Source: Nisaea acidiphila (lineage in GTDB: Bacteria; Pseudomonadota; Alphaproteobacteria; Thalassobaculales; Thalassobaculaceae). Taken from it: DNA of 64,000 bases. Below are positions 55,713 to 64,000 of this stretch, piece by piece. The position numbers and the translations under genes are program-made. Under the pieces are notes generated by a model. The model saw nothing but the letters and a program-made list of their open reading frames with translations, was not told the origin of the DNA and did no database searches. The DNA lies in contig NZ_CP102480.1 of assembly GCF_024662015.1 (NCBI RefSeq), positions 3,590,501-3,654,500 of the forward strand, in the 5' to 3' direction. The stretch's first letter is position 1, and each line of letters starts with the position of its first letter.

Positions 55713-57154
55713 TGCCCCTCCTTTCCGGCAACGCGCTTGGCGCCGCCCACCAGCGGTTTGAGCTGCGTCGGCAGGGCCTGCGCCCAATTGGTGATGCTGC
55801 CGGCGCCAAGGCAGACGACCATGTCGCCCGGTTCCGCGATTCCGGCGACGATCCCGGCCAGTTCGGCGGGATCGTTCAGCGCGTAGACGTGGCGGTGGCC
55901 GCGGGCCCGGAGGCCGGAGGCGAGGCTGTCACGGTCGGCACCTTCGATTGGCTCCTCGCCGGCGGAATAGACATCCGCGACGATCACGCCGTCGGCGTCG
56001 TTGAAACAGGCACAGAAATCCTCAAACAGGTCGTGCAGGCGGGAGTAGCGGTGCGGCTGCACGACGGCATAGACCCGTCCTTCCGGGCAGGCGGAGCGCG
56101 CGGCGGAGAGCACGGCGGAGATCTCGACCGGGTGATGGCCGTAATCGTCGATCACCGTGATGCCGCCGGTCTCGCCGGTCTTGGTGAAGCGCCGCTTCAC
56201 GCCGCTGAAACCGGCGAGCGCCTTGGCGATCAGCTCATCGCTCAGATCCATCTCGAGGCCGATGGCGATCGCGGCGAGCGCGTTCGAAACATTGTGCTTG
56301 CCGTACATCGGCAGCTCGAGACCTTCGAGCGTGCGCTCGCTGTCATGCAGGCGGTCGGCGATCACCACGTCGAATTTCGCGCCGGAAGGGGTGATCTCCA
56401 GGTTCACGGCGCGGATGTCGGCCTGCGGCGAGAAGCCGTAGGTGATAATGCGACGGTCGGCGACGCGCGGGATCAGCTTCTGCACCGTCGGGTGGTCGAT
56501 GCACATGGTCGCGAAACCGTAGAATGGGATGTTCGCGACGAACGCCCGGAAGGCTTCCTGAAGGCGGTCGAAATCGCCATGGAAGTCGAGATGCTCGGGA
56601 TCGATATTGGTGACGACGGCGATGGTCGCGGGCAGGCGATTGAAGCTGCCGTCGCTCTCGTCCGCTTCGACCACCATCCAGTCGCCGGAGCCGAGCCGGG
56701 CATTGGTGCCGTAGGCATTGATGATGCCGCCATTGATCACCGTCGGATCGAGCCCGGCGGTGTCCAGCATGGCGGCGACAAGAGAGGTCGTCGTGGTCTT
56801 GCCGTGGGTGCCGGCACAGGCGATGGACCATTTCAGCCGCATCAGCTCGCCGAGCATTTCCGCGCGATGGACGACAGGCAGCATGCGCTCGCGCGCGGCC
56901 AGCAGTTCCGGGTTGTCCGGCTTGATCGCGGTCGAGATGACGACGATGGAGGCGTCCTCGATATTCGCGGCCTCCTGGCCGACGAAGACCTTGATGCCAA
57001 GCTCCTTCAGGCGGCGCACGTTCGGATTTTCCGCGATGTCGCTGCCCTGCACGGAATAGCCGAGATTGTGCAGTACCTCGGCAATGCCGGACATACCGAT
57101 CCCGCCGATGCCGGTGAAGTGCATGGTTCCGATGCTGAGCGGCATCTCTCTCAT
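55709..57154 (-). CDS. murC: UDP-N-acetylmuramate--L-alanine ligase
   Basis: The ATG at 57154 overlaps the murG stop (ATGA) and has AAGGA eight bases upstream, giving 481 residues; ATG at 57163 would sit on its own ribosome site. [27 protein letters not shown] is the UDP motif, [17 protein letters not shown] the P-loop, and [12 protein letters not shown] the late Mur ligase signature. It adds the first residue of the stem peptide. Confidence 0.97.
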   Translation of the reverse strand: MREMPLSIGTMHFTGIGGIGMSGIAEVLHNLGYSVQGSDIAENPNVRRLKELGIKVFVGQEAANIEDASIVVISTAIKPDNPELLAARERMLPVVHRAEMLGELMRLKWSIACAGTHGKTTTTSLVAAMLDTAGLDPTVINGGIINAYGTNARLGSGDWMVVEADESDGSFNRLPATIAVVTNIDPEHLDFHGDFDRLQEAFRAFVANIPFYGFATMCIDHPTVQKLIPRVADRRIITYGFSPQADIRAVNLEITPSGAKFDVVIADRLHDSERTLEGLELPMYGKHNVSNALAAIAIGLEMDLSDELIAKALAGFSGVKRRFTKTGETGGITVIDDYGHHPVEISAVLSAARSACPEGRVYAVVQPHRYSRLHDLFEDFCACFNDADGVIVADVYSAGEEPIEGADRDSLASGLRARGHRHVYALNDPAELAGIVAGIAEPGDMVVCLGAGSITNWAQALPTQLKPLVGGAKRVAGKEGQ

Positions 57155-58287
57155 GCGGCGCATCCTTGTTGCGGGTTCGAATTGGCGACGGCGAGGGCCG
57201 GCGCGGTGGCGATCACGAGGTCGGCGAGGCGGTCGGCGGCATCCGGCGTGCCGAGGTCGCGTGCCGCGGCGGCGGCGCGGTTTAGCCGGTCCGGCGCCTT
57301 CAGGAGGCCGAGCAGGGCGCCCGCCAGTTTCGGCGAGGTGAACTCATCCGGCTCCGGCATCATCCAGGCGGCATTGCCGGCCTCGACGGCGCGGGCATTG
57401 GCGGTTTGATGGTCGTCGGCCGCGCTCGGATACGGCACCAGGATCGCCGGGCGGCCGAGGGTGGTGAGCTCGGCGATAGTGGATGCGCCGGAGCGTGCGA
57501 TGACGAGATCGGCCGAGGCCATGCGGTCCGGCAGGTCGTCGAAGAAGGCGCGGATATCGGCGGCGACGCCGAGGCGCTGGTATTCGCCTTTCACCCGCTC
57601 GATATCCTCGGCCCGGCTCTGCTGCGTGATGCGGAGGCGGGCGCGGAGATCTTCCGGCAACTCGGCGATGGCGGCCGGAACGACTGTGGAGAACACGGTC
57701 GCGCCCTGGCTGCCGCCGAAGACCAGCAGGTTGAGCGGACCGTTCGTATCGACACGGCGCTCGCCGCGCAGCGCAAGGACGTTCTCGCGCACGGGATTGC
57801 CGGTGAAATGACATTTCCCGGCCTCGTGTTCCGAGAGGTTGGTCATCTCGTGGAACGAGGTCGCGATTTTCGTCGCGTGCCCGGCGAGGAACCGGTTGGC
57901 GCGGCCGAGCACGGCGTTCTGTTCGTGCAATATGACGGGGAGGCCGAGGAAAGCCGCGGCGCGCACGGTCGGAACAGAGGGATAGCCGCCGAACCCGACG
58001 GCAATGCCGGCGCCGAGGCTTTTCATATGGACGGCGGCCTGCAGCGCGCCGATGCCGAGTTCGGCGATCGCCTTCACCTTGCCGACGGCGCCGCCCCTGC
58101 TCGGGCTGGCGGCACGGATGCGGCGCACCGCGATATCCGGGTTCTCGCCCTCGTAGCGGCCGCCGCGATCGTCGGTGACGAGCGCGACGCGGATACCGCG
58201 CGCGACCAGCGCCTGGCCGAGGGAGAGGGCCGGGAAGATGTGCCCGCCGGTACCGCCGGCGGCGAGAATGACGGTCTTGCCGGCCAT
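57151..58287 (-). CDS. murG: Lipid II synthase MurG (UDP-GlcNAc transferase)
   Basis: A 378-residue GT-B glycosyltransferase. [21 protein letters not shown] is the Gly-rich loop, [13 protein letters not shown] and [14 protein letters not shown] the lipid-binding N-domain signatures, and [26 protein letters not shown] the UDP-binding motif. It adds GlcNAc to lipid I at the inner membrane face. It overlaps ftsW by one base. Confidence 0.97.
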   Translation of the reverse strand: MAGKTVILAAGGTGGHIFPALSLGQALVARGIRVALVTDDRGGRYEGENPDIAVRRIRAASPSRGGAVGKVKAIAELGIGALQAAVHMKSLGAGIAVGFGGYPSVPTVRAAAFLGLPVILHEQNAVLGRANRFLAGHATKIATSFHEMTNLSEHEAGKCHFTGNPVRENVLALRGERRVDTNGPLNLLVFGGSQGATVFSTVVPAAIAELPEDLRARLRITQQSRAEDIERVKGEYQRLGVAADIRAFFDDLPDRMASADLVIARSGASTIAELTTLGRPAILVPYPSAADDHQTANARAVEAGNAAWMMPEPDEFTSPKLAGALLGLLKAPDRLNRAAAAARDLGTPDAADRLADLVIATAPALAVANSNPQQGCAA

Positions 58288-59411
58288 CAGAGCGCCTCCA
58301 TCCGGCCGGCGCGGCTGCGGGTCAGCGCCAGCATGAGGCCCATGCCGAGCGCGAGCGCGAGCAGCGACGAGCCGCCATAGCTGATGAAGGGAAGCGTCAT
58401 GCCTTTCGCCGGCATGAGCTGCAGGGCCGACGCCATATGGATCAGCGCCTGGAGGCCGAATTGTGCGAGCAGGCCCGCGCCCGCAAGCAGGACGAAGAGG
58501 CTCTGTTCCGCAAAGAGGCGTGCGAAGCCGCGCAGCACGACGAAACCGAAGAGCGCGATCAGCAGCAGACAGACAATGGCACCGAACTCCTCCCCGGTGA
58601 CCGAGAAGACGAAGTCCGCATGGGCGTCCGGCAGATAGGCCTTCACCTGACCCTCGCCGGGACCGGTGCCGAGCAGGCCGCCATTGCGGAAGGCCTCCAG
58701 CGAGCGCTCGACCTGATAGCTGTCACCGGCCGAGGGATCGAGGAAGCGGTTGATCCGGTCGTTCACGTGCGGCAGCAGGAAATAGGCCGCGACCAGACCG
58801 CCCGCGCCAAGCAGCAGGGCGCCGCCGACAAGCATCATCGGCAGGCCGGCGAGGAAGAACTGGCCGAACCAGACCAGCGAGACCACGACGGTCTGCCCGA
58901 GATCCGGCTGCATCAGCAGCAGGGAGACGACAAGGCCGTAGAGGCCCATCGCGACCCACTGGCCGGGGAATCCTGTTTCCTTGCGCCACTCGGCGAACAT
59001 CCAGGCGGAGACCACTGCGAAGCAGGGTTTCAGGAACTCGGAGGCCTGCAGCGAGAAGCCGCCGATGCTGAGCCAGCGCTTGGCTCCCTTGATTTCCGGA
59101 CCGAAGAGCAGGGTCAGGACCATCAGGCCGATGCAGCCGATGAAGCCGATCACCGCGGCGCGGCGAACCTGCAGCGGACTCAGCAGCGAGCAGGCTAAGA
59201 GCATGGTGGCCGCGACCGGCAGCAGCATCAGCTGGCGGCGCACGAAATGGTAGCTGTCGAGGCCGATCCGTTCGGCGACCGCCGGGCTGGCGGCGAATAT
59301 CATCAGCGCGCCGAACAGGATGATGAGCAGCAGGGCGCCGGCGGTCCAGCGGTCCACGGTCCACCACCAGCGGCCGAGAATGCTCGTATCGGTGCGGGCG
59401 ATCGTGCTCAT
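58287..59411 (-). CDS. ftsW: Septal peptidoglycan polymerase FtsW
   Basis: A 374-residue SEDS membrane protein with ten helices. The catalytic loop has VERSLEAFRNGGLLGTGPGEGQVKAYLPDAHADFVFSVTGEEFG, with the key Asp in PDAHADF, and LPFISYGGSSLLA closes the fold. It polymerises lipid II at the septum with FtsI. TGATG/ATGA overlaps join it to murG and murD. Confidence 0.96.
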   Translation of the reverse strand: MSTIARTDTSILGRWWWTVDRWTAGALLLIILFGALMIFAASPAVAERIGLDSYHFVRRQLMLLPVAATMLLACSLLSPLQVRRAAVIGFIGCIGLMVLTLLFGPEIKGAKRWLSIGGFSLQASEFLKPCFAVVSAWMFAEWRKETGFPGQWVAMGLYGLVVSLLLMQPDLGQTVVVSLVWFGQFFLAGLPMMLVGGALLLGAGGLVAAYFLLPHVNDRINRFLDPSAGDSYQVERSLEAFRNGGLLGTGPGEGQVKAYLPDAHADFVFSVTGEEFGAIVCLLLIALFGFVVLRGFARLFAEQSLFVLLAGAGLLAQFGLQALIHMASALQLMPAKGMTLPFISYGGSSLLALALGMGLMLALTRSRAGRMEAL

Positions 59412-60796
59412 GATCGCGCCTCCCCGCTGTCGTCAATCTCGGTCAGGCGCAGGACCTGATCGCGGAAACGGTCGCCGCGCTGTTCGAAACTGTCGAATTG
59501 GTCGAATGAGGCGGCGGCCGGGGACAGCAGCAACGTGGCGCCGGGCAGATGCTCTTTCTTCGCGAGCGAATGCGCCGCGTCGACCGCCTTGTCGAGCGTG
59601 CCGCATTCGGAATGCGGGACGGCTTTGCCCAAGGTCTCGCCGAAGCTCTTCGCACTCTCGCCGATCAGGAACGCGTGGCGGATCCGAGCGAAATAGGGCT
59701 TCAACGGCGTGATCCCGCCTTCCTTGGCCCGTCCGCCGGCAATCCAATAGATCGGCTCGTAGCAGCCGAGGGCACGCTCCGAGGCGTCGGCGTTGGTCGC
59801 TTTGCTGTCGTTTACGTAGCGGATTCCGTCGCGTTCGGTCACCAGCTCCTGACGGTGCGCGAGGCCAGGGAAGCTGAACATGGCTTCCGCGATCACGGCA
59901 GCGTCGACGCCGGCGGCGCGGCAGGCGGCAAAGGCAGCGGCGGCGTTCTGGTGGTTGTGGTCACCCGGAAGGGTCTTGGCCGGCACGAGGCTGAGGACGG
60001 GATTGCCGCAGGCGACGAGCGAGGAGCCGGAATAGCGGAGATCGGCTGCGGCGTTGTCCTTGCCGGAGATCCGGATCAGCTTCGGCGCCTGCGTCTCCAA
60101 TTTGTCTGCAATCGCAGCCGCGTCGGCATCGTCGATTCCGACGATGGCGGTATCCTCAGCGCCCTGCTTCGCGAAGATCCGCGTTTTCGCTTCGATATAG
60201 CCCTTGAGGCCGCCGTGGCGATCGAGGTGATCCGGAGAGATATTCAGCAGGATCGCGATCTCGGGTGCGAGCGAGGGCGTCAGCTCAAGCTGATAGGAAC
60301 TGAGTTCGAGGATATAGGTGCCGTCCGCGCCGAGCGGCTCGAAGGAGAGCACCGGCGTGCCGAGATTGCCACCGACCTGCGACCGTTTGCCCGCTGTCTC
60401 GAAGATGTGTCCGATCAGCGCCGTAGTTGTCGACTTGCCGTTGGTTCCGGTGATTGCGACGATATTTGCGTCCGGGCATTCCGCGAGCAGAAGTTCGACA
60501 TCGCCGATGATGGGGACGCCCGCTTCCTCGGCTGCCGCGGCCGCCGGATGCGGTTCGGGATGGGTGTGTGGGATGCCGGGGCTCAGCACGAGATAGTCGA
60601 ACTCGGCCCAGTCGACGCTTTCCGGGGCAGCGACGATGGCGTCGCGCCGGCCCGCGCTCGCGCGCCGTTCCGCGCGGTCGTCCCAGGCGGTGACATGGGC
60701 GCCGCCCTCGACCAGCGCCTCGACCGTGGCGAGGCCGCTGAGGCCGAGGCCCATCACGAAGATGCGTTTTCCGGATTTGCTGTGGCAGGGGATCAT
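59408..60796 (-). CDS. murD: UDP-N-acetylmuramoylalanine--D-glutamate ligase
   Basis: A 462-residue Mur ligase. IFVMGLGLSGLATVEALVEGGAHVTAWDD is the UDP domain, AITGTNGKSTTTALIGHIFE the P-loop, NISPDHLDRHGGLKGYIEAKTRIF the middle signature and YVNDSKATNADASERAL the late one. It adds D-Glu to the stem peptide. Two bases separate it from mraY. Confidence 0.97.
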   Translation of the reverse strand: MIPCHSKSGKRIFVMGLGLSGLATVEALVEGGAHVTAWDDRAERRASAGRRDAIVAAPESVDWAEFDYLVLSPGIPHTHPEPHPAAAAAEEAGVPIIGDVELLLAECPDANIVAITGTNGKSTTTALIGHIFETAGKRSQVGGNLGTPVLSFEPLGADGTYILELSSYQLELTPSLAPEIAILLNISPDHLDRHGGLKGYIEAKTRIFAKQGAEDTAIVGIDDADAAAIADKLETQAPKLIRISGKDNAAADLRYSGSSLVACGNPVLSLVPAKTLPGDHNHQNAAAAFAACRAAGVDAAVIAEAMFSFPGLAHRQELVTERDGIRYVNDSKATNADASERALGCYEPIYWIAGGRAKEGGITPLKPYFARIRHAFLIGESAKSFGETLGKAVPHSECGTLDKAVDAAHSLAKKEHLPGATLLLSPAAASFDQFDSFEQRGDRFRDQVLRLTEIDDSGEARS

Positions 60797-60798
60797 GT

Positions 60799-61887
60799 CT
60801 ACCTCAGCTTCAGGGTGGAAAGGCCGATCAGCGCCAGAATGACGGCGATGATCCAGAACCGGATGACGACGGTCGGCTCCGCCCAGCCCTTCTTCTCGAA
60901 GTGATGGTGCAGCGGCGCCATGCGGAAGACGCGCTTGCCGGTCAATTTGAAGGAGGCGACCTGAACGATGACGGAGACGGTCTCCAGCACGAAGAGCCCG
61001 CCGATGATGGCGAGCACAAGCTCGTGCTTGGTGACGATGGAGATGGTGCCGAGCGCGCCGCCGAGGGACAGCGAGCCTGTATCGCCCATGAAGACCATGG
61101 CCGGCGGGGCGTTGAACCAGAGGAAGCCGAGACCGGCGCCGAGCAGGGCGCCGCAGAACACCGCGAGTTCACCGGTGCCGGGCACGTGGTTGATCTGCAG
61201 GTAGTTGGCGAACACCGCGTTGCCGGTGAGGTAGGCGATCAGGGCGAAGCAGAGGCCGGCGATCATCACCGGCACGATCGCGAGTCCGTCAAGCCCGTCG
61301 GTCAGGTTCACAGCGTTCGAGGCGCCGACCATGACGAAGATCGCGAAAGGCGCGAAGAACCAGCCGAGGTCGATCAGCACGTCCTTGAAGAACGGTACCG
61401 CGAGGCCGTTGGCGATGCCTGCCGGCATCGCATCCTGCACCATCAGCACGGCGAGCAGGGAGATCGCGATCTGCCCGAGCAGCTTCAACTTGCCGGGCAG
61501 GCCTTTCGTGTTGCGCTTGGTCAGCTTCAGGAAATCGTCGGCAAAGCCAAGCAGGCCAAAGCCGCCGGTGACAAGCAGCACCGCCCAGATGAAGCTGTTG
61601 CCGAGATCGGCCCAGAGCAGGGTGGAGATAGAGAGCGCGATCAGGATCAGCAGGCCGCCCATGGTCGGCGTGCCTTTCTTGGTCAGCAGATGGCTCTCCG
61701 GTCCGTCCTCGCGGATCGGCTGCCCCTCGCGCTGCTTGCTGCGCAGCCAGTCGATGAGCCACGGCCCCAGCACGAAGCCGATCAGGAGCGCGGTCATGAT
61801 GGCGCCGCCGGTCCGGAAAGTGAGATAGCGGAACAGGTTGAAGATCTGGAATTCGTCGGCGAGCGGAACGAGGAGATGATACAGCAT
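60799..61887 (-). CDS. mraY: Phospho-N-acetylmuramoyl-pentapeptide transferase
   Basis: The ATG at 61887 gives 362 residues; the open frame upstream is not supported. Ten membrane helices and the family signatures [41 protein letters not shown] (catalytic Asp pair), [17 protein letters not shown] and [13 protein letters not shown] are all present. It makes lipid I on undecaprenyl phosphate. Confidence 0.97.
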   Translation of the reverse strand: MLYHLLVPLADEFQIFNLFRYLTFRTGGAIMTALLIGFVLGPWLIDWLRSKQREGQPIREDGPESHLLTKKGTPTMGGLLILIALSISTLLWADLGNSFIWAVLLVTGGFGLLGFADDFLKLTKRNTKGLPGKLKLLGQIAISLLAVLMVQDAMPAGIANGLAVPFFKDVLIDLGWFFAPFAIFVMVGASNAVNLTDGLDGLAIVPVMIAGLCFALIAYLTGNAVFANYLQINHVPGTGELAVFCGALLGAGLGFLWFNAPPAMVFMGDTGSLSLGGALGTISIVTKHELVLAIIGGLFVLETVSVIVQVASFKLTGKRVFRMAPLHHHFEKKGWAEPTVVIRFWIIAVILALIGLSTLKLR

Positions 61888-61895
61888 GGCGCGGC

Positions 61896-63329
61896 CTAGC
61901 CTCCGTAGGCCGCGTTGCGCGGCGCAGTCTTCTGGTTTTCCGGGAGCGCGCGGATCGCCGCCACGATCGGGGCCATGCCCATGCCGAGAGAGCCCTTGAC
62001 CAGAACCACATCGCCGTCTTCGAGCTCGGCGGCCACCATCGGCGCGACCTCTTCGGCGGTTGCGCCATGGCCTCCGACCAGCATCGGCGGCAGGTTGCGG
62101 ATCATCTGGTCCATCATCGGGCCGACGGTGAAAACCAGATCCGCGGAACCGCAGACCTTGGCCAGCAGGTCGAGATGGAGGAATTCGGCGCGGTCGCCGA
62201 GTTCCAGCATATCGCCAAGCACCGCGATGCGGCGTCCGGCGCCCTTCGGTTTGGTCATCGACAGCACGTCGAGTGCGGCGGTGACGGAAGCTGGGCTCGC
62301 ATTGTAGCTTTCGTCGATCAGCAACAGGCTGGCGTCGTCGAACGCGATCTCTTCCTGCTTGCCGCGGCCCGCCTTCGCGCTCACCTCGCGGATGGCCCGC
62401 GCTGCTTTCTGAAGATCGAGCCCGAGCGCATGGATGCAGGCCAGCACGCCGACCGAGTTGAAGGCCCAGTGCATGCCTATGCCGTCGATCCGGTAGACCA
62501 GCTGCCGGCCCTCGACGCGGACCACGATGTTGGAACCCTCCGGGCCGCATTCGGCACCGATCAGGCGCACGTCGGCGTCCTCGCTGCGCCCAAAACTGAC
62601 GATCCGTGCGCCGGTGGCCTCCGCGCGCTCCGCGCAGAAATAGAAATGCGCATTGTCGCGATTGAGTACCGCGAGGCCTTCGTCTTCCTTCAGGCCCTCG
62701 AAAATCTCGGACTTGGCTTCCGCGATCTGCTCGACATCGCGGAAATGCCCGATATGGGTTTCCTCGACATTGGTGATGATCGTGAGATCCGGGCGCACCA
62801 GCCGGGTCAGCTCCGAGATCTCGCCGAGATGGTTCATGCCGAGTTCGAGAACGGCGTAGTCGGCCGTCTGCGGCAGGCGCGCGAGGCTCAGCGGCGCACC
62901 GATGTGATTGTTCAGGTTGCCGGCGCTCGCATGCACCTCGCCGAAGACGGAGAGGGCGGCGGCGAGGGAATCCTTCGTGCCGGTCTTGCCGACGCTGCCG
63001 GTCACCGCGAGCACCGTCGCACCGGTCCGCGCCCGCGCGGCGGCCGCAATATCGCGAAGACCGCCGAGAACGTCCTCGACCTCAAGCAGCGGGGCGTTTG
63101 CTTCCAGTCCGGCCGGAATACGGCCGACCAGAGCGGCGGCTGCACCGGCCTCCAGCGCGGCGCCGACGAAGTCATGCCCATCGACGCGCTCGCCGGGGAG
63201 CGCGACGAACAGGCAGCCGGGCGTCACCTTGCGGCTGTCTATGACAAGGTCCGCAATCTCGAAGGCCGGGCCGTGAAGGGTGCCGCGCGTCGCCCGCTTC
63301 AGCTCGTCCGATGTCCAGAGAGCGGTCAT
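61896..63329 (-). CDS. murF: UDP-MurNAc-tripeptide--D-alanyl-D-alanine ligase
   Basis: A 477-residue Mur ligase. [40 protein letters not shown] is the N-terminal domain, [19 protein letters not shown] the P-loop (VGKT), [37 protein letters not shown] the core, and [21 protein letters not shown] the late signature. It adds D-Ala-D-Ala made by Ddl, encoded in the same cluster. It overlaps murE by four bases. Confidence 0.97.
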   Translation of the reverse strand: MTALWTSDELKRATRGTLHGPAFEIADLVIDSRKVTPGCLFVALPGERVDGHDFVGAALEAGAAAALVGRIPAGLEANAPLLEVEDVLGGLRDIAAAARARTGATVLAVTGSVGKTGTKDSLAAALSVFGEVHASAGNLNNHIGAPLSLARLPQTADYAVLELGMNHLGEISELTRLVRPDLTIITNVEETHIGHFRDVEQIAEAKSEIFEGLKEDEGLAVLNRDNAHFYFCAERAEATGARIVSFGRSEDADVRLIGAECGPEGSNIVVRVEGRQLVYRIDGIGMHWAFNSVGVLACIHALGLDLQKAARAIREVSAKAGRGKQEEIAFDDASLLLIDESYNASPASVTAALDVLSMTKPKGAGRRIAVLGDMLELGDRAEFLHLDLLAKVCGSADLVFTVGPMMDQMIRNLPPMLVGGHGATAEEVAPMVAAELEDGDVVLVKGSLGMGMAPIVAAIRALPENQKTAPRNAAYGG

Positions 63330-64000
63330 CGGTCTTCCCCCAGAAGAGCTGTAGCGATAGCGCGCGCGGCGTCTCTGTCGTCGAAGTCCCGGGTCTCGGT
63401 TCCGACGATCTGGTAGGTTTCGTGGCCCTTTCCGGCGATGATCAGCGCGTCCTGCGGGCCGAGGGCGCGGATCGCGGTCTCGATCGCCGTCGCGCGGTCG
63501 CCGATTTCGGCGGCACCGGGGCAGGTAGCCATGATTTCAGAACGAATTCTGTCCGGGTTTTCGGTGCGCGGGTTGTCATCCGTCACATAGACGTGGTCGG
63601 CGAGTTCGGCGGCGGTCCGGCCCATGATCGGGCGCTTGCCCGTGTCCCGGTCGCCGCCGCAGCCGAAAACGACATGCAATTCGCCCTCGACATGCGGGCG
63701 GATCGCCTTGAGGACGGTTTCGAGTGCCTCAGCTTTGTGAGCGTAGTCGACGAAGATCGGCGCGCCGTTCGGGTGCTGCGCGGCGAGTTCCATTCGACCC
63801 CGGACACCTTCAAGCGTCGGTAGAATAGCGATCACTTCTCGCAGATCGGCGCCGGCTGCGACAGTTATGGCGGTCGCGGCGAGGACGTTCATCGCCTGGA
63901 ACGCGCCGATCAGCGGCAGGTCGACAGAATGCTCAAGGCCCTGGTGGACGATCGTAAGCCGTTGCCCCGTCTGGGTCGGTGCCCAGTCGGTGATGCGGAA
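63326..64000 (-). CDS. murE: UDP-MurNAc-L-Ala-D-Glu--diaminopimelate ligase, C-terminal part (5' end outside window)
   Basis: The frame is open to the last base of the window, so the N-terminal two thirds lie beyond it. What is present reads through PLIGAFQAMN, then GRMELAAQHPNGAPIFVDYAHKAEALETVLKAIRPHV, VVFGCGGDRDTGKRPIMGRTAAELADHVYVTDDNPRTENPDRIRSEIM with the meso-DAP-selecting DDNPRTEN motif, and IIAGKGHETYQIVGTETRDFDDRDAAR. The DNPR motif indicates diaminopimelate rather than lysine, as expected for a Gram-negative wall. Confidence 0.96.
   Translation of the reverse strand, partial: FRITDWAPTQTGQRLTIVHQGLEHSVDLPLIGAFQAMNVLAATAITVAAGADLREVIAILPTLEGVRGRMELAAQHPNGAPIFVDYAHKAEALETVLKAIRPHVEGELHVVFGCGGDRDTGKRPIMGRTAAELADHVYVTDDNPRTENPDRIRSEIMATCPGAAEIGDRATAIETAIRALGPQDALIIAGKGHETYQIVGTETRDFDDRDAARAIATALLGEDR

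Noticed and set aside
61888-62550. Upstream extension of the mraY frame
   Set aside because: It overlaps murF and is Arg-rich shadow sequence; MraY starts normally at 61887.

Overview
The window is about 64 kb of a GC-rich alphaproteobacterial chromosome. The dcw cluster carrying lpxC-bamD-recN-ligA at its end, hisZ beside purA, an RpoH-type sigma factor, a 64-residue anchorless paralogue next to a small membrane protein, DUF1127 and a full CtrA-type box all fit Alphaproteobacteria, and the gene content suggests a marine Rhodospirillales-like heterotroph. Genes are dense, commonly overlap by ATGA or TGATG, and use GTG or TTG starts at times. No rRNA, tRNA, CRISPR array, transposase or integrase was seen.

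Layout. 1-5014 (+): a four-gene coupled operon with hydantoinase/oxoprolinase B (cut by the window edge) and A subunits, an isochorismatase-fold protein lacking the nucleophilic Cys, and an FAD-dependent oxidoreductase; an MFS transporter follows (5177-6358). 6377-8137 (-): a MarR regulator and a FabF-type ketosynthase, each preceded by a related palindrome. 8286-13467 (+): hisZ, purA, a terminator, then a kinase-fold protein with degenerate catalytic motifs and a small membrane protein. 13478-15524 (-): rpoH and an RluD-type pseudouridine synthase. 15523-19354 (+): two small paralogous proteins, then a threonine aldolase, a class III CoA-transferase and a CitE-type lyase, packed as one likely operon. 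19362-20586 (-): a FkbM-like methyltransferase and a small membrane protein.

20720-22822 (-) is a sodium:solute symporter with its DUF4212 small subunit, divergent from a (+) module of an unknown 219-aa protein, a membrane-anchored DnaQ-like exonuclease and a CBS/DUF294 nucleotidyltransferase, followed by the ABC-F protein EttA. 28312-32807 (-) holds mlaC, mlaA, a TPR protein and an SBF-type transporter; 32855-38692 (+) holds a thioesterase, a ClC channel with CBS domains, a UvrD/PcrA helicase and prmA. A DUF1127 protein (-) is divergent from an aminopeptidase P and enoyl-CoA hydratase pair (+).

42180-44070 is the one clearly accessory stretch: two candidate small membrane proteins, a helically phased repeat, and an AT-rich orphan gene unlike its surroundings. 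From 44071 to the end (-) runs the cell wall and division cluster, in transcription order murE-murF-mraY-murD-ftsW-murG-murC-murB-ddl-ftsQ-ftsA-ftsZ-lpxC-bamD-recN-ligA; murE is cut by the window edge. These genes take UDP-MurNAc precursors through lipid II, build the Z ring, start lipid A synthesis, assemble outer-membrane proteins and end with two DNA repair/replication genes.

The best candidates for undescribed biology are the AT-rich orphan with the 20-bp phased GGAAACG repeats upstream, the pseudokinase plus membrane partner, the symporter/exonuclease/nucleotidyltransferase module, and the MarR-ketosynthase pair with matched operators. All functional statements come from reading motifs by eye; no database search was possible.
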